A stretch of 14,968 bases of DNA from positions 261,719 to 276,686 of the forward strand of contig MU069781.1 of the NCBI GenBank assembly GCA_002284615.2, read 5' to 3'. This document shows, in pieces, positions 7,457 to 14,394 of this stretch; positions within the stretch are counted from its first letter, which is position 1, and every line of letters starts with the position of its first letter. A program made the position numbers and the translations under genes. The notes under the pieces were generated by a model. That model searched no databases. It had not been told where the DNA came from and saw nothing but the letters and a program-made list of their open reading frames with translations. This DNA comes from Dunaliella salina (taxonomy: Eukaryota; Chlorophyta; Chlorophyceae; Chlamydomonadales; Dunaliellaceae).

Positions 7457-7486
7457 GGGGTTGGTCCCGCACGTGTAACCGGGGCC
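7457..7486 (-). repeat. Right terminal inverted repeat
   Basis: Ends CGTGTAACCGGGGCC directly before TTA; reverse complement of the left end with three differences in 30. Confidence 0.9.
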
Positions 7487-7489
7487 TTA

Positions 7490-7950
7490 CAAGGACTCCA
7501 AATCACTAAAAATCAACCAATTTGGTGCAGTGGGTGGTCAGGAATAGAGATGAAGTGTCAAAAATTAGGGTTCACACTGCGGCTGATCAAGCACGTGCTC
7601 CTTAATCAAAACCCTAAAATTTTAATGTTTAAGAAAGCTCGTGAAACAGGCTAGCACAGGAACCTAAGTTTGTATGGTGACAGTAACCGGAGGGCTATGC
7701 TGGGAGCATTTTAAAAGCAGGCAATTTTAGGCCCCAGATAACCCCCTCTAGTATCCATTCAAATTTTATCTGGCCATACCTCAGGAGCCTACAGGTGTTC
7801 CAGGACCAAAAATTTTGGGACTTAAAGACCTTCGAGCTGACAAAAGCTGGTCCTGGAACTATCATATGCTTCTGAGATATAGTCTCTCGAAGTCCCACAC
7901 AATGGTTACACCCCCACCCCCCTTGGAATCCATTGGTGTTTTTAAAACTT
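7490..7950. other. Unassigned spacer right of the DNA transposon
   Basis: AT-richer than its surroundings, no convincing open frame on either strand and no recognised repeat. Confidence 0.4.
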
Positions 7951-7957
7951 CAAGAAA

Positions 7958-8045
7958 GTGGCTCGAACAATTTTTTGAGGGGGGGTCCCAAAAAGTCCAA
8001 TCCCCCTCGAAGGACAACCCACCAACCACCCTCTCCGATTCCTCT
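7958..8045 (+). repeat. Repeat B copy 1
   Basis: GAAAGTGGCTCGA, GGGGGGGTCCCAAAAA, then a C-rich block ending CACCCTCTCCGATT. The same order occurs at about 14310-14386 (GAAGTGGTTGAGAA, GGGGGGTCCCAAAAAATCT, CCGACCCTCTCCGACT). At 14.3 kb it sits directly behind repeat R; here it stands alone, so it may be the end of a larger element. Confidence 0.6.
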
Positions 8046-8291
8046 CGTTCTCAGGCTGGTGCCTCCTGGTCAGGCCCAGATTTATAAGGGGTGTAATTGT
8101 GTACTCATTGTAAATGTAGTGGTGTTCCCGTCCCAAGGCGACTTTCACCAAATGACTTGAAAATTTGAGAACAGGTGTACATTTGGTAAACATTAAGGGC
8201 TGCATACTTGGAATTTGGGATTTCGGCCCAGAAGGTGATATGGGTGCCTCCAAATTTCACGTTTCAGCTCAGATCACACTTGTTCTGCAAG

Positions 8292-8690
8292 GCTCGTGGC
8301 CCCAGTCAGCTCCACCCAGATCAGCGACATATCCACCTTGTAGAAGTCAAATACTGTGAGAACACCTGGCCTTACAGCCAGCTTGAGGCCTCCAAGCAGC
8401 AGCACCGTGACCTTTGCCGTCATCTTTCAAGGGCTTCAGCTCAAGTCACCCTCCATATTATCCTGCTAGGAGTGGGAGGAGTCATCTACACCCCGCACAC
8501 ATCAGTGCCTCTTAAGGAGCTTGGTCTTGACACTTTCAATGCCATCAAGCTTGTCCGGAAGCTTCATGCTCATGCTGTCCTGTATGCTTACAAACTTGCC
8601 AGCACCAGACGCGCACTTGAGAAAACCTTAATCAACTCTCAACAAGGTCAGACACGGGATACTGCTAGTAACCCACCTGATCCCCACTGA
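8292..8690 (+). pseudogene. LINE ORF2 C-terminal domain (copy C)
   Basis: 132 intact codons plus TGA at 8688-8690, without a start because of 5' truncation. Begins ARGPSQLHPDQRHIHLVEVK; the VEVK at residues 17-20 followed by YCENTW fits the E-x-K part of a PD-(D/E)-x-K (restriction-like) endonuclease, whose first aspartate would lie just upstream of the truncation. Then QLEASKQQHRDLCRHL (helical), VTLHIILLGVGGVIYTPHT (core strand and loop), and the C-terminus KLHAHAVLYAYKLASTRRAL ... SNPPDPH. Ribonuclease H plus C-terminal endonuclease in a green alga recalls Dualen/RandI-type LINEs; that assignment is inference. The frame is free of stops, so the copy is young, but it cannot act alone. Confidence 0.75.
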
Positions 8691-8816
8691 CTTCTTTGTT
8701 CTGCTTTCTCTTGGTGAAGAGAAACCAAGATACTCAGACTTGTCGCTTCATCTCTGAGCTTGTGGATTTCTTTCACCACACCGAGCAGCCAAACTTCCTG
8801 GCTGAAGGTTAGGTTC

Positions 8817-8848
8817 CCTTGTAAACCTTGTAAACCTTGTAAACCTTG
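8817..8848. repeat. 9-bp tandem repeat (CCTTGTAAA)x3.5
   Basis: CCTTGTAAA repeated three times plus CCTTG, in the 3' UTR of the LINE copy. The other LINE copies in the window lack it, so it arose in this copy or its source subfamily. Confidence 0.95.
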
Positions 8849-8951
8849 GTGAAGAGGATACACGGTGCCTTGGCCCTAGGTATCCCCTTTTCCTCAATTG
8901 ATGTGGGGAGTGTTTCCACTGCCTGCATAGTTTTTCTTTTCTTTTCTGCAA

Positions 8952-9585
8952 TAACAAACCTGGACTTGGTCCAATAGAGACAGCTTTTGCATGAGTGAGT
9001 GAGGTCAACACCTATCCATGGATGTGCTATTTTGTCCCAAAACTGCGGAAAATCAAGCATTCTGTGCCTGGAAATTTTGTCTTTGGGGCCTTTGCTTGCG
9101 TAATACGTGCCAAAAATGGCAAAAAAATGTGCATTTGAGTCCACCCCTGACCAGCCAGGCAACATTTTTGATCCAAGTGTGCTGCTTGACCAAAACGGAT
9201 GACTTATAAATTGGACCCTTTTTCCAGGTTCTCATTTGCTGAAGTGCTGACACAAAAAATGGGTCTTAGCGCATTAAGTGCCTCCTGGATGTTTTGGCAC
9301 GAAACTTGGCATAGGTTTCCAGCATGGTGATTTGAAGGGGTTGTGTGTGGAAAACTGGGAGTGTGCAGGTGTGTGGGTGCCTGCTGGGGGAAACATCAGG
9401 GTAGTGCATGGCCAGCTGTCCAGCGTTTTGCGTTCTGGTGATGAGCATGCAGGGGGTGTGTTAGGCGTGCTGCAGTGGTGTTCCCAAGCTCCAAATGCAT
9501 GCCATTTGATTTTGTTGAGCCTGTGCTCCTTGGGTGATGGAGCTCACTGTGCAGGCCAGCTGGGGCGCGTGCATGTGCGATAGAC
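8952..9585. other. Stretch without recognised gene
   Basis: Several mid-length frames on both strands overlap and none has gene-like composition or recognisable motifs. Rich in TGCATG-type words like other intergenic parts. Confidence 0.4.
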
Positions 9586-9589
9586 CCCA

Positions 9590-9725
9590 TGCCACCCACT
9601 CTGCATGTCCACAGCCCGCAGCAGCAGCAATCGGGACGCAGGATGTCCTTCCTCATGTCTTGGAGTAGGTCTGTAACAGGGTGGGGCAGGCTATCTGAGC
9701 TGCTGCTGGCTCCAGCGTGCTCCAT
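9590..9725 (-). CDS. Candidate exon, unknown protein
   Basis: Minus-strand frame with GC-rich third positions. ATG at 9725 (AGCATGGAGCACGC) opens MEHAGASSSSDSLPHPVTDL, then LLQDMRKDILRPD and a cysteine cluster CCCCG at residues 34-38. The frame continues to 9396, but composition declines beyond about 9590, where GTGGGT could serve as a weak donor. Upstream the frame is open to 9773. No family recognised; the Cys run may be chance from a GCA-rich tract. Confidence 0.3.
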
Positions 9726-9926
9726 GCTGCTGGTCAAACCTCTCGCTCCAGCTGTGCGGAGTCGCAGCCTCAAAATTTAAATAATGTTTCATTGGATAAC
9801 AAATGGTAATCATGTCCGTAAACCGGGGGCTGTGCTGGAGCTTTGAATGGCATGAGCTCCTACAAGCAAGTGCTGCAAATTGGGCAAGGCTTGAACTGGC
9901 CAGATCAGGGCATTGTTGGCGCAGGG

Positions 9927-10035
9927 TGTGCATCTGCATGCTGCTTGCAAGGGAACTATTTCTTGAGATTTGGACTTTCGATCCTGTGAAGTCAACCAAA
10001 AAAAAGTTTCCTTGCAAGCAGCATGCATTTGCACA
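9927..10035. repeat. Long foldback hairpin H1
   Basis: TGTGCATCTGCATGCTGCTT... (9927-9955) pairs with 10007-10035: 26 of 29 positions complementary, 51-base loop. The loop ends (TTTGGACTT and AAGTCAACCAAA) could extend pairing with gaps. The length and single-copy look resemble a microRNA precursor or a tiny foldback element; orientation cannot be told. Confidence 0.7.
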
Positions 10036-10439
10036 TGAAGGACTTGTAGGGTTTTGAGGGAGACTCGAAGAAAGCATACCTTTTTTGCTTGTTTGCTTGC
10101 GATTATATCCTAGGACCCAACAGGCAGCCATACCATTGTGCTTGCTCACATGGGCACCAAAGCTGGCAAAGCTTGCTTGGGCTGTGCATCTATGTCATGT
10201 CATGTAAGCAGCCACTGGACAAGGCCGCACATAGGACTTTACCACAACAGACGAGGCAACCTTGCAGGGAACATCTGTTTTGATGCGTACACTCCCTGAG
10301 TCCAGTCAAAAACGTGGCCACTGCATGATGCAAGACCTCTCGATTGCTCAACTTGGCCTGCCTGTGTTTTTTTGAGAGCCCCCCCCTCCCTCCCACAATG
10401 GACCAGCCTGAGGTCTGCCAACCAGTTTTGCACCATACA

Positions 10440-10620
10440 ACCACTCATGAAGTCAAAAGTAGGATTGGAGCATCTTTGTCTGGGGGTGGACACCACTAAC
10501 ATGATACCGGCCACACCAATTAAGATGATGTGTACAGTCAATTCCTGTTTGGATTTCTTAAGCTGCGGATATTATGTCTGGTTATGGTGTCAAATGAGAC
10601 AAAATCCGAGACTGTGCAAG
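10440..10620 (-). pseudogene. Decayed LINE ORF2 C-terminal relic
   Basis: Minus-strand frame reads QLKKSKQELTVHIILIGVAG, resembling QLEASKQQ...VTLHIILLGVGG of LINE copy C with a gap of about 15 residues between the two blocks. Upstream, TxYP precedes QLKKSKQ as TWPYS precedes QLEASKQ in copy C. Two stop codons lie in the upstream part. Similarity is modest and the boundaries are approximate. Confidence 0.4.
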
Positions 10621-10678
10621 CAGTTACCTAGAGTCTCTTACAAGGAGGAGTCGTACAAGGGGAAGATTTTGAATCAAA

Positions 10679-10988
10679 ACTCGTACAAAAAGAAAAGAAA
10701 AAGGAAAAACTACGTAGGCAAAGAAACTCTCCCTACATCAATCAAGGAAGAGGAGTCTCAGACACATTGGCTCCAAAAGAGCCGTGAATCCCTTCCACCA
10801 CAAGGTAAGAAAAAAAGAGAAAGCAAATGGGGATCTGGAGGGTTACTGGAAGCACCTGGCTCTAGACCCTGGGTGTAGGACATATTCTTGTTTTCAATAG
10901 CACGGCGTGTGGAGACTAGTTTATGGGCATATTGTACAGAATGAGCATGAAGTTGTTGGGCAAGCTTAGTGGCACGATGACTCGTACA
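10679..10988 (-). mobile_element. 5'-truncated LINE copy D with 9-bp target duplication
   Basis: LINE of 292 bp (10688-10979) on the minus strand, flanked by ACTCGTACA at 10679-10687 and 10980-10988. Tail: the purine-rich run at 10688-10707 is the complement of a T/C tail, followed by CTACGTAGGCAAAGAAACTC and CCCTACATCAATCAAGGAAG, the complement of the family 3' end. The 3' UTR shares with copy A a stem-loop (GGCTC, short T-rich loop, GAGCC) enclosed by CAC and GTG. Confidence 0.93.
10758..10979 (-). pseudogene. LINE ORF2 C-terminal fragment (copy D), stop codon lost
   Basis: Reads HRATKLAQQLHAHSVQYAHK, LVSTRRAIENKN and GASSNPPDPH, like copies A and C. After DPH the usual TAG or TGA is TTG, so the frame runs 22 codons into the 3' UTR (LLSLFFLPCGG...) to TGA at 10758-10760. 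No start codon of its own. The tail extension is a feature of this copy only. Confidence 0.8.
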
Positions 10989-11600
10989 GGTTTTCGAAAT
11001 TTTTGTCAGTCGGTTTCAATTTTTGATGCTGGCTGAGATTGTTTCACCAGCAGCCGATCAGCCAGAGTCTCGGGCTGTAGGCCACCCCTTGTGATTATAC
11101 AAGGGGATGTCGTGCAAGATCAACGTCTGTCACATCTCCCGGCTTTCAACTAAGTGTAACTACCCCTAGAGAATAGGCGGCTTAATGTCCCTCCCAAAGG
11201 ACTGCTGATTTAGGCTCTCATGTCGTTCTCTCGGGCACTTGACAGATGAGTTTGAGTACTTCTGAAATCAATAGCCACAACTGAGAGTTCTCTAAACTGA
11301 GGTAAAACACTGCCTCCAGCACGGATAAACTTCTCCAACCGAATAACCAACATTCATGACCATATTTTAGCAACGACCATGATTCAGCGTGACAGGGAAG
11401 TGTGTACAAGGGTCAGGCTGGGCATGCATGTTTGAGATAATTAAGCAACAGCCCCTCCCACTTCTGAGCATGCAGGAACTCACCCTGAGGGCATGCAAGC
11501 AACCCTGCATACTCAGTTTGAGCCCGGGGGGGCCCAGGGTGGGGGGCCAGGAATTTGTCAAAGGCCTGCCAGAGTGAGGTCCTCAGGAGCCACCCCTTCG
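10989..11600. other. Stretch without recognised gene
   Basis: Composition is more even than in the rest. A segment beginning TGTCACATCTCCCGGC at about 11127 has the feel of a long terminal repeat edge, but I find no partner copy, no primer binding site and no polypurine tract. The minus frame 11218-11409 has no recognisable content. Confidence 0.35.
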
Positions 11601-11606
11601 GCTTAC

Positions 11607-11665
11607 CTGACCTGCAGCGATGGTTCAGCATTTCACCAGGAGCATATCCGGGGGGGACCGGGGGC
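11607..11665 (-). CDS. Candidate internal exon, unknown protein
   Basis: A 59-base minus-strand segment between a pyrimidine-rich acceptor (TACCCCCGCCCCAG) and a consensus donor (TCAG then GTAAGC at 11606-11601). It encodes PPVPPGYAPGEMLNHRCRS, a proline-rich piece followed by a polar stretch. Frame is known only if neighbours are, and no adjacent exon was found with confidence. Splice-site quality is the main support. Confidence 0.3.
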
Positions 11666-11669
11666 CTGG

Positions 11670-12550
11670 GGCGGGGGTACAGCAAATCACCCAATTTTGG
11701 CAGGGAAATGGCGAGAAACCAAGGCTTTGCACTGGGTGAATGAATTGAACGCCCACTCAGGGCACCAGGTCCCAGCCAGCATGATTTGAGTTTTTGAGGA
11801 GAAAAGCAAGCTCATGCTTCCAGAGTGCTGAGTGGAGCACTGAGCTAGGATCCTTAGTTTAGACAGCTCCGAGCCTTGACCGAGCCCCAGGGACGCGCAC
11901 ACACACACCTGGGCCCTCCAAACTTGGTAGGGCATGCTTGAGTACCAAACTAAACAATCCTCATACTTAGAATATGGCCAGGTGCTGCGCATATGTGCTT
12001 TTCAGTTTTGCACCACTTTTGCCTTGCAAGTGTGCTCATGCTCTAATTGTTTTGGGGCCACCCCCCCCCCCCCCCTTTTTTCACTCCAATGGGTCAGATT
12101 TGACACAAAAAGTACCTGGGAGCCAAAAATGTGCTTCATTATCTCCCTCTATTTTTGCCTAGCATGCCCAGCCTGAACAAGGGAGAGAAGAAAGTGGTAA
12201 AATACAGCTCGTTTTGTACAACCAACTAAAAGAAAGACAATTGAGCTGAATTCTTGGGGAAACCAAAAAAGTGGGAGTCGTCTGCAAAATCATGCAGGGG
12301 GGCTTATTGGAGCAGGACTCTCCGTCATCCTGTCTGAGCCAAAAAAATGTTCACAACGAGTTCTGTGTGTGAGGTAGAAGCCCCCTTTGCTGCTGTTGTA
12401 TTGAACCAGCTCTGGACACCTCGCACACTCGGCAAAATTTGTGAGGCATAAGAAAAGCAATCATTCCATGCACACTCACAGCACCCTCTTGCATGCTCCC
12501 TGTGCTTTCTCGAAATGCAAACACAAGCTTCACCTCCCTTTCATTCAAGG
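11670..12550. other. Stretch without recognised gene
   Basis: No convincing coding sequence. Holds a short CA run (about 11897-11908) and a C15 run at 12061-12075. Overlapping short frames are shadows of low-complexity sequence. Confidence 0.45.
12061..12075. repeat. Poly-C run
   Basis: Fifteen consecutive C, followed by six T. Length may be unreliable in sequencing. Confidence 0.9.
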
Positions 12551-12552
12551 TC

Positions 12553-12553
<1 letters not shown>

Positions 12554-12589
<36 letters not shown>
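12554..12589. repeat. (CTG)12 trinucleotide repeat
   Basis: Twelve uninterrupted CTG units (CAG on the minus strand). It lies just past the predicted polyadenylation signal of the minus-strand gene ending at 12641, so it is probably at the end of, or beyond, its 3' UTR. Confidence 0.97.
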
Positions 12590-12592
<3 letters not shown>

Positions 12593-12606
12593 TCGTTTCG
12601 GGATTC

Positions 12607-12611
12607 TTACA
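12607..12611 (-). promoter_or_regulatory. Putative TGTAA polyadenylation signal
   Basis: TGTAA on the minus strand, 30 bases beyond the TAA at 12641-12643. The motif type fits green algae and the strand fits the predicted terminal exon; cleavage would fall about 10-20 bases further, at the edge of the CAG repeat. Confidence 0.5.
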
Positions 12612-12640
12612 ACTTCTGTTCACGAAACATTCCTCGGTGT

Positions 12641-12767
12641 TTATGCGCGAGCTCCAGCGGGCTGCGGCTCCCTTGCTTGCTGCTGAGGCTGCTGCTGGGG
12701 CGCAGGTGTGGGGGACGGCTGGTTCAAGGCCTGGAACACTGGTAGCATTTCATCGCGGCCCATGCCC
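12641..12767 (-). CDS. Candidate 3'-terminal exon of an unknown protein
   Basis: Minus-strand exon after a good acceptor (TATTGCTTTTCCAG), coding GMGRDEMLPVFQALNQPSPT and a Pro/Gln-rich tail (PAPQQQPQQQAREPQPAGARA) to TAA at 12641-12643. Codon use is strongly GC-ended, unlike the flanks, and TGTAA follows after 30 bases; together these make it the second-best host gene signal in the window. The low-complexity tail is typical of algal proteins and gives no function. The frame upstream is open to 12925, so retention of the 72-bp intron would also give an open product. Family not recognised. Confidence 0.5.
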
Positions 12768-12839
12768 CTGGAAAAGCAATATGCGGGCAGTACCCAAAAT
12801 GAAATGAAAGCACACAGAGTCACAAGGGTAGAATCTTGC

Positions 12840-12898
12840 CTGCCGTGCATCCGCTGGCTGCAGATGGAAAGCACGCTGCAGGTGGAAATCATGCTGCC
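12840..12898 (-). CDS. Candidate penultimate exon with a GC donor
   Basis: Minus strand, after acceptor GACCTGCCTGCAG, coding GSMISTCSVLSICSQRMHG plus two bases that join with the first base of the next exon to make Arg. The donor is AG then GCAAGA, the rarer GC-AG type. The phase agrees with the exon starting at 12767. A further candidate upstream is a 36-base piece at 13228-13263 (acceptor CTTTCTTCGCAG; codes RIVKDQTYLVKF; weak donor GTGTTA), whose phase also fits. The chain is a prediction from splice signals only. Confidence 0.35.
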
Positions 12899-12987
12899 CT
12901 GCAGGCAGGTCACCAGAACATGCATGAATGCAGGTGCTCACAAAAAAAACCTACTTAGCAGGGAATCAAGCAGCCTCCACGCAAAAC

Positions 12988-13142
12988 GCCTCGCTTTATA
13001 CCAGGATGCTCTAGCATTCTGTTAGCTTATCTCCCTTCCTGTTCCTGCTTTGATACCAGCTACAAGCGATTTTTGCTCAACCTTCAGCAGGAAAAGGGAG
13101 GGAGCAAAGCTAACAGAATAGCATAATGGTATAAATCCAGGC
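12988..13142. repeat. Long foldback hairpin H2
   Basis: TTTATACCA..ATGCT, ATTCTGTTAGCTT and CTCCCT..CCT.TTCCTGCT in 12995-13049 pair with 13086-13135; 44 of 50 positions match apart from one 5-base bulge. Weaker pairing extends to 12988 and 13142. Loop 36 bases. If the exons at 12840-12898 and 13228-13263 are real, it lies in the intron between them. Confidence 0.75.
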
Positions 13143-13263
13143 ATATTGCGCGACAAAGAGAACTGGGTCAGAAACGAATGCAATTTTTCAAATGAAACTA
13201 TGTGAAGGAAAATTCAATTTCTAACACAAATTTGACAAGGTAGGTCTGATCCTTCACGATCCT

Positions 13264-13838
13264 CTGCGAAGAAAGGCAGCTCGAAGAACACAGAAGCAAA
13301 GGAGCACAGAGATAAGTAAGATCCAAGATGTACATAAGTGTCAGTGCAAAAATACCCACAGTGTGACCTATGGGGACACATGCAAGATGCGCATGTGCAG
13401 GCACTTTTACTGGATCATATCTTCATGCTTGTGATGGAGAATGAGTGGTAGGAAGCTGTACTGATGACACCCTCTTTGCTTTATGGGATTTCAAACAAAC
13501 TCCATGTAATACAGACCCTGATTAAAGCCACGTGGGGATGCAAAGAATCTTAGAAGCAGAACATTAAGAGTTCGTCTGCAGCCTCAAATGCACCACAGCA
13601 AGTCCCCCTCCACCCCCAGCTGGATGCACCCTGTTTGCTTGTCATCTTGCCGGCATAATATCCAACATCTGAATCAAACACTTGGGAAGTAATACACCAG
13701 CCTGACTATGGCCTCCATGCATGCAAAGAGACCCACCCGCTCAGAATCAGTAAGGCACAGAAAATATAACAAGCGCAGCACGAGGAATGGAAAAAAATAT
13801 TCTCCAGGATGGCATGTGTAAATTTTGGGCTGTAAACC
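13264..13838. other. Stretch without recognised gene
   Basis: No frame with coding character. The minus-strand frame 13706-13933 is partly the shadow or decayed coding strand of repeat R (FGAVSMQMDLK beside FIALSMQVDDYLK in copy 2). Confidence 0.4.
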
Positions 13839-13839
13839 T

Positions 13840-14300
13840 CCCACCGACCGACCCCGAATCCCCCTTTCAGTGCCCCTACCCTAACCAATCTGCTCCTCTT
13901 TAAATCCATCTGCATACTCACTGCACCAAACAAGGTGAGTTACAGCAGAGTTATGGGGTAAACACTGAGCTGCGGACACCCATGCATACCTGGCCTTCCA
14001 GGCACCCACAACTCGCTTGCAAGCCATCATACTGCCTTCCTGACTTCAAGGAAAGTGACCACGTATGATGTATCATTGCATGGTAGAGTGAAGAACCATG
14101 CAGTGAAACATCATGCGGTGTCCCTTTCCTTGAAGTTCAGATTAACTTGCTGCATGTCGCCTCCAGGACCCTGCTGCCCGTACCCCTGGCACGCATGGCA
14201 CTGACTCCCAGCCATAGACACAAACCAACCCTTTTACGCAATTCGCACTAAGAGGGTGCCAATTGACAGTTCACAATCCCAGAAATCTGGAAATGCATTC
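13840..14300 (-). repeat. Repeat R copy 3
   Basis: Same orientation and block order as 5560-6030. On the minus strand it gives VGAWKARYAWVSAAQCLPHN beside VGAWKSRFAWASVHQFLPHN of copy 2, then a frameshift and FKEEQIG beside LKEEQIG. The frame is broken by shifts and stops, so it is a relic. Unlike copy 2 it carries the hairpin at 14043-14136. Confidence 0.8.
14043..14136. repeat. miRNA-precursor-like hairpin H3 inside repeat R
   Basis: Two 42-base arms, 14043-14084 and 14095-14136, with a 10-base loop. Thirty-six of 42 positions are Watson-Crick pairs and two more could be G-U in RNA. The innermost eight pairs (TGCATGGT with ACCATGCA) and the outer 13 (ACTTCAAGGAAAG region) are nearly perfect. 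Size, mismatch level and small loop match plant and algal microRNA precursors. Confidence 0.75.
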
Positions 14301-14309
14301 GGATTTCTG

Positions 14310-14390
14310 TAGAAGTGGTTGAGAAGGGGGGGTCCCAAAAAATCTAGACCTCCTGACGGACCACCCCCTTCCGACCCTCTCCGACTGGAC
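14310..14390 (+). repeat. Repeat B copy 2
   Basis: GGGGGGTCCCAAAAAATCT followed by CCACCCCCTTCCGACCCTCT, matching 7958-8045 in order and orientation. It follows repeat R directly and may be its terminal part. Confidence 0.6.
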
Positions 14391-14394
14391 TCAA

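Larger units (their letters stand above)
6321..7489. mobile_element. Non-autonomous PIF/Harbinger-type DNA transposon with TTA target duplications
   Basis: The element spans 6324-7486 (1163 bp). The first 15 bases, GGCCCCGGTTACACG, are the exact reverse complement of the last 15, and 27 of the first 30 positions pair. Both ends are flanked by TTA (6321-6323 and 7487-7489), the three-base duplication typical of PIF/Harbinger elements, and GGCCC.GTTACAC-like ends also fit that superfamily. Subterminal regions are packed with GGGATCACC and its complement (6340-6500 and 7230-7275, 7435-7460). A second, imperfect copy of the end motif lies inside each terminus: CGGTTACATG near 6408 and CGTGTAACCG near 7273. 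The inside carries a two-exon minus-strand ORF but no recognisable DDE transposase, so movement would need an enzyme supplied elsewhere. Short TSD and intact ends suggest a fairly recent insertion. Confidence 0.85.
8283..8951 (+). mobile_element. 5'-truncated LINE copy C with 8-bp target duplication
   Basis: LINE from 8291 to 8943, flanked by TTCTGCAA at 8283-8290 and 8944-8951. It contains the last 132 codons of ORF2, a ~190-bp 3' UTR, TCAATTGATGTGGGGAG, CTGCCTGCATAG and a T/C tail. The 3' UTR has a 9-base tandem repeat (8817-8848) and a GGATAC...GTATCC stem of six pairs at about 8857-8886. The longest LINE copy in the window. Confidence 0.9.

Noticed and set aside
6041..7913. Short inverted match ACAATGGTTAC flanking the DNA transposon
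   Set aside because: Only about 11 bases, next to a C run; too short to define an outer element.
10372..10878. 168-codon plus-strand open frame
   Set aside because: Its second half is the antisense of LINE copy D (KKKRKRKNYVGKETLPTSIKEEE comes from the tail complement); the first half overlaps a LINE relic on the other strand.
11127..11410. Possible long terminal repeat (starts TGTCACATCTCC)
   Set aside because: No second copy, no CA end with duplication, no primer binding site or polypurine tract within the window.
12351..12745. Open frames with poly-Ala, poly-Cys or poly-Leu
   Set aside because: Three readings of the (CTG)12 repeat; no support outside it.
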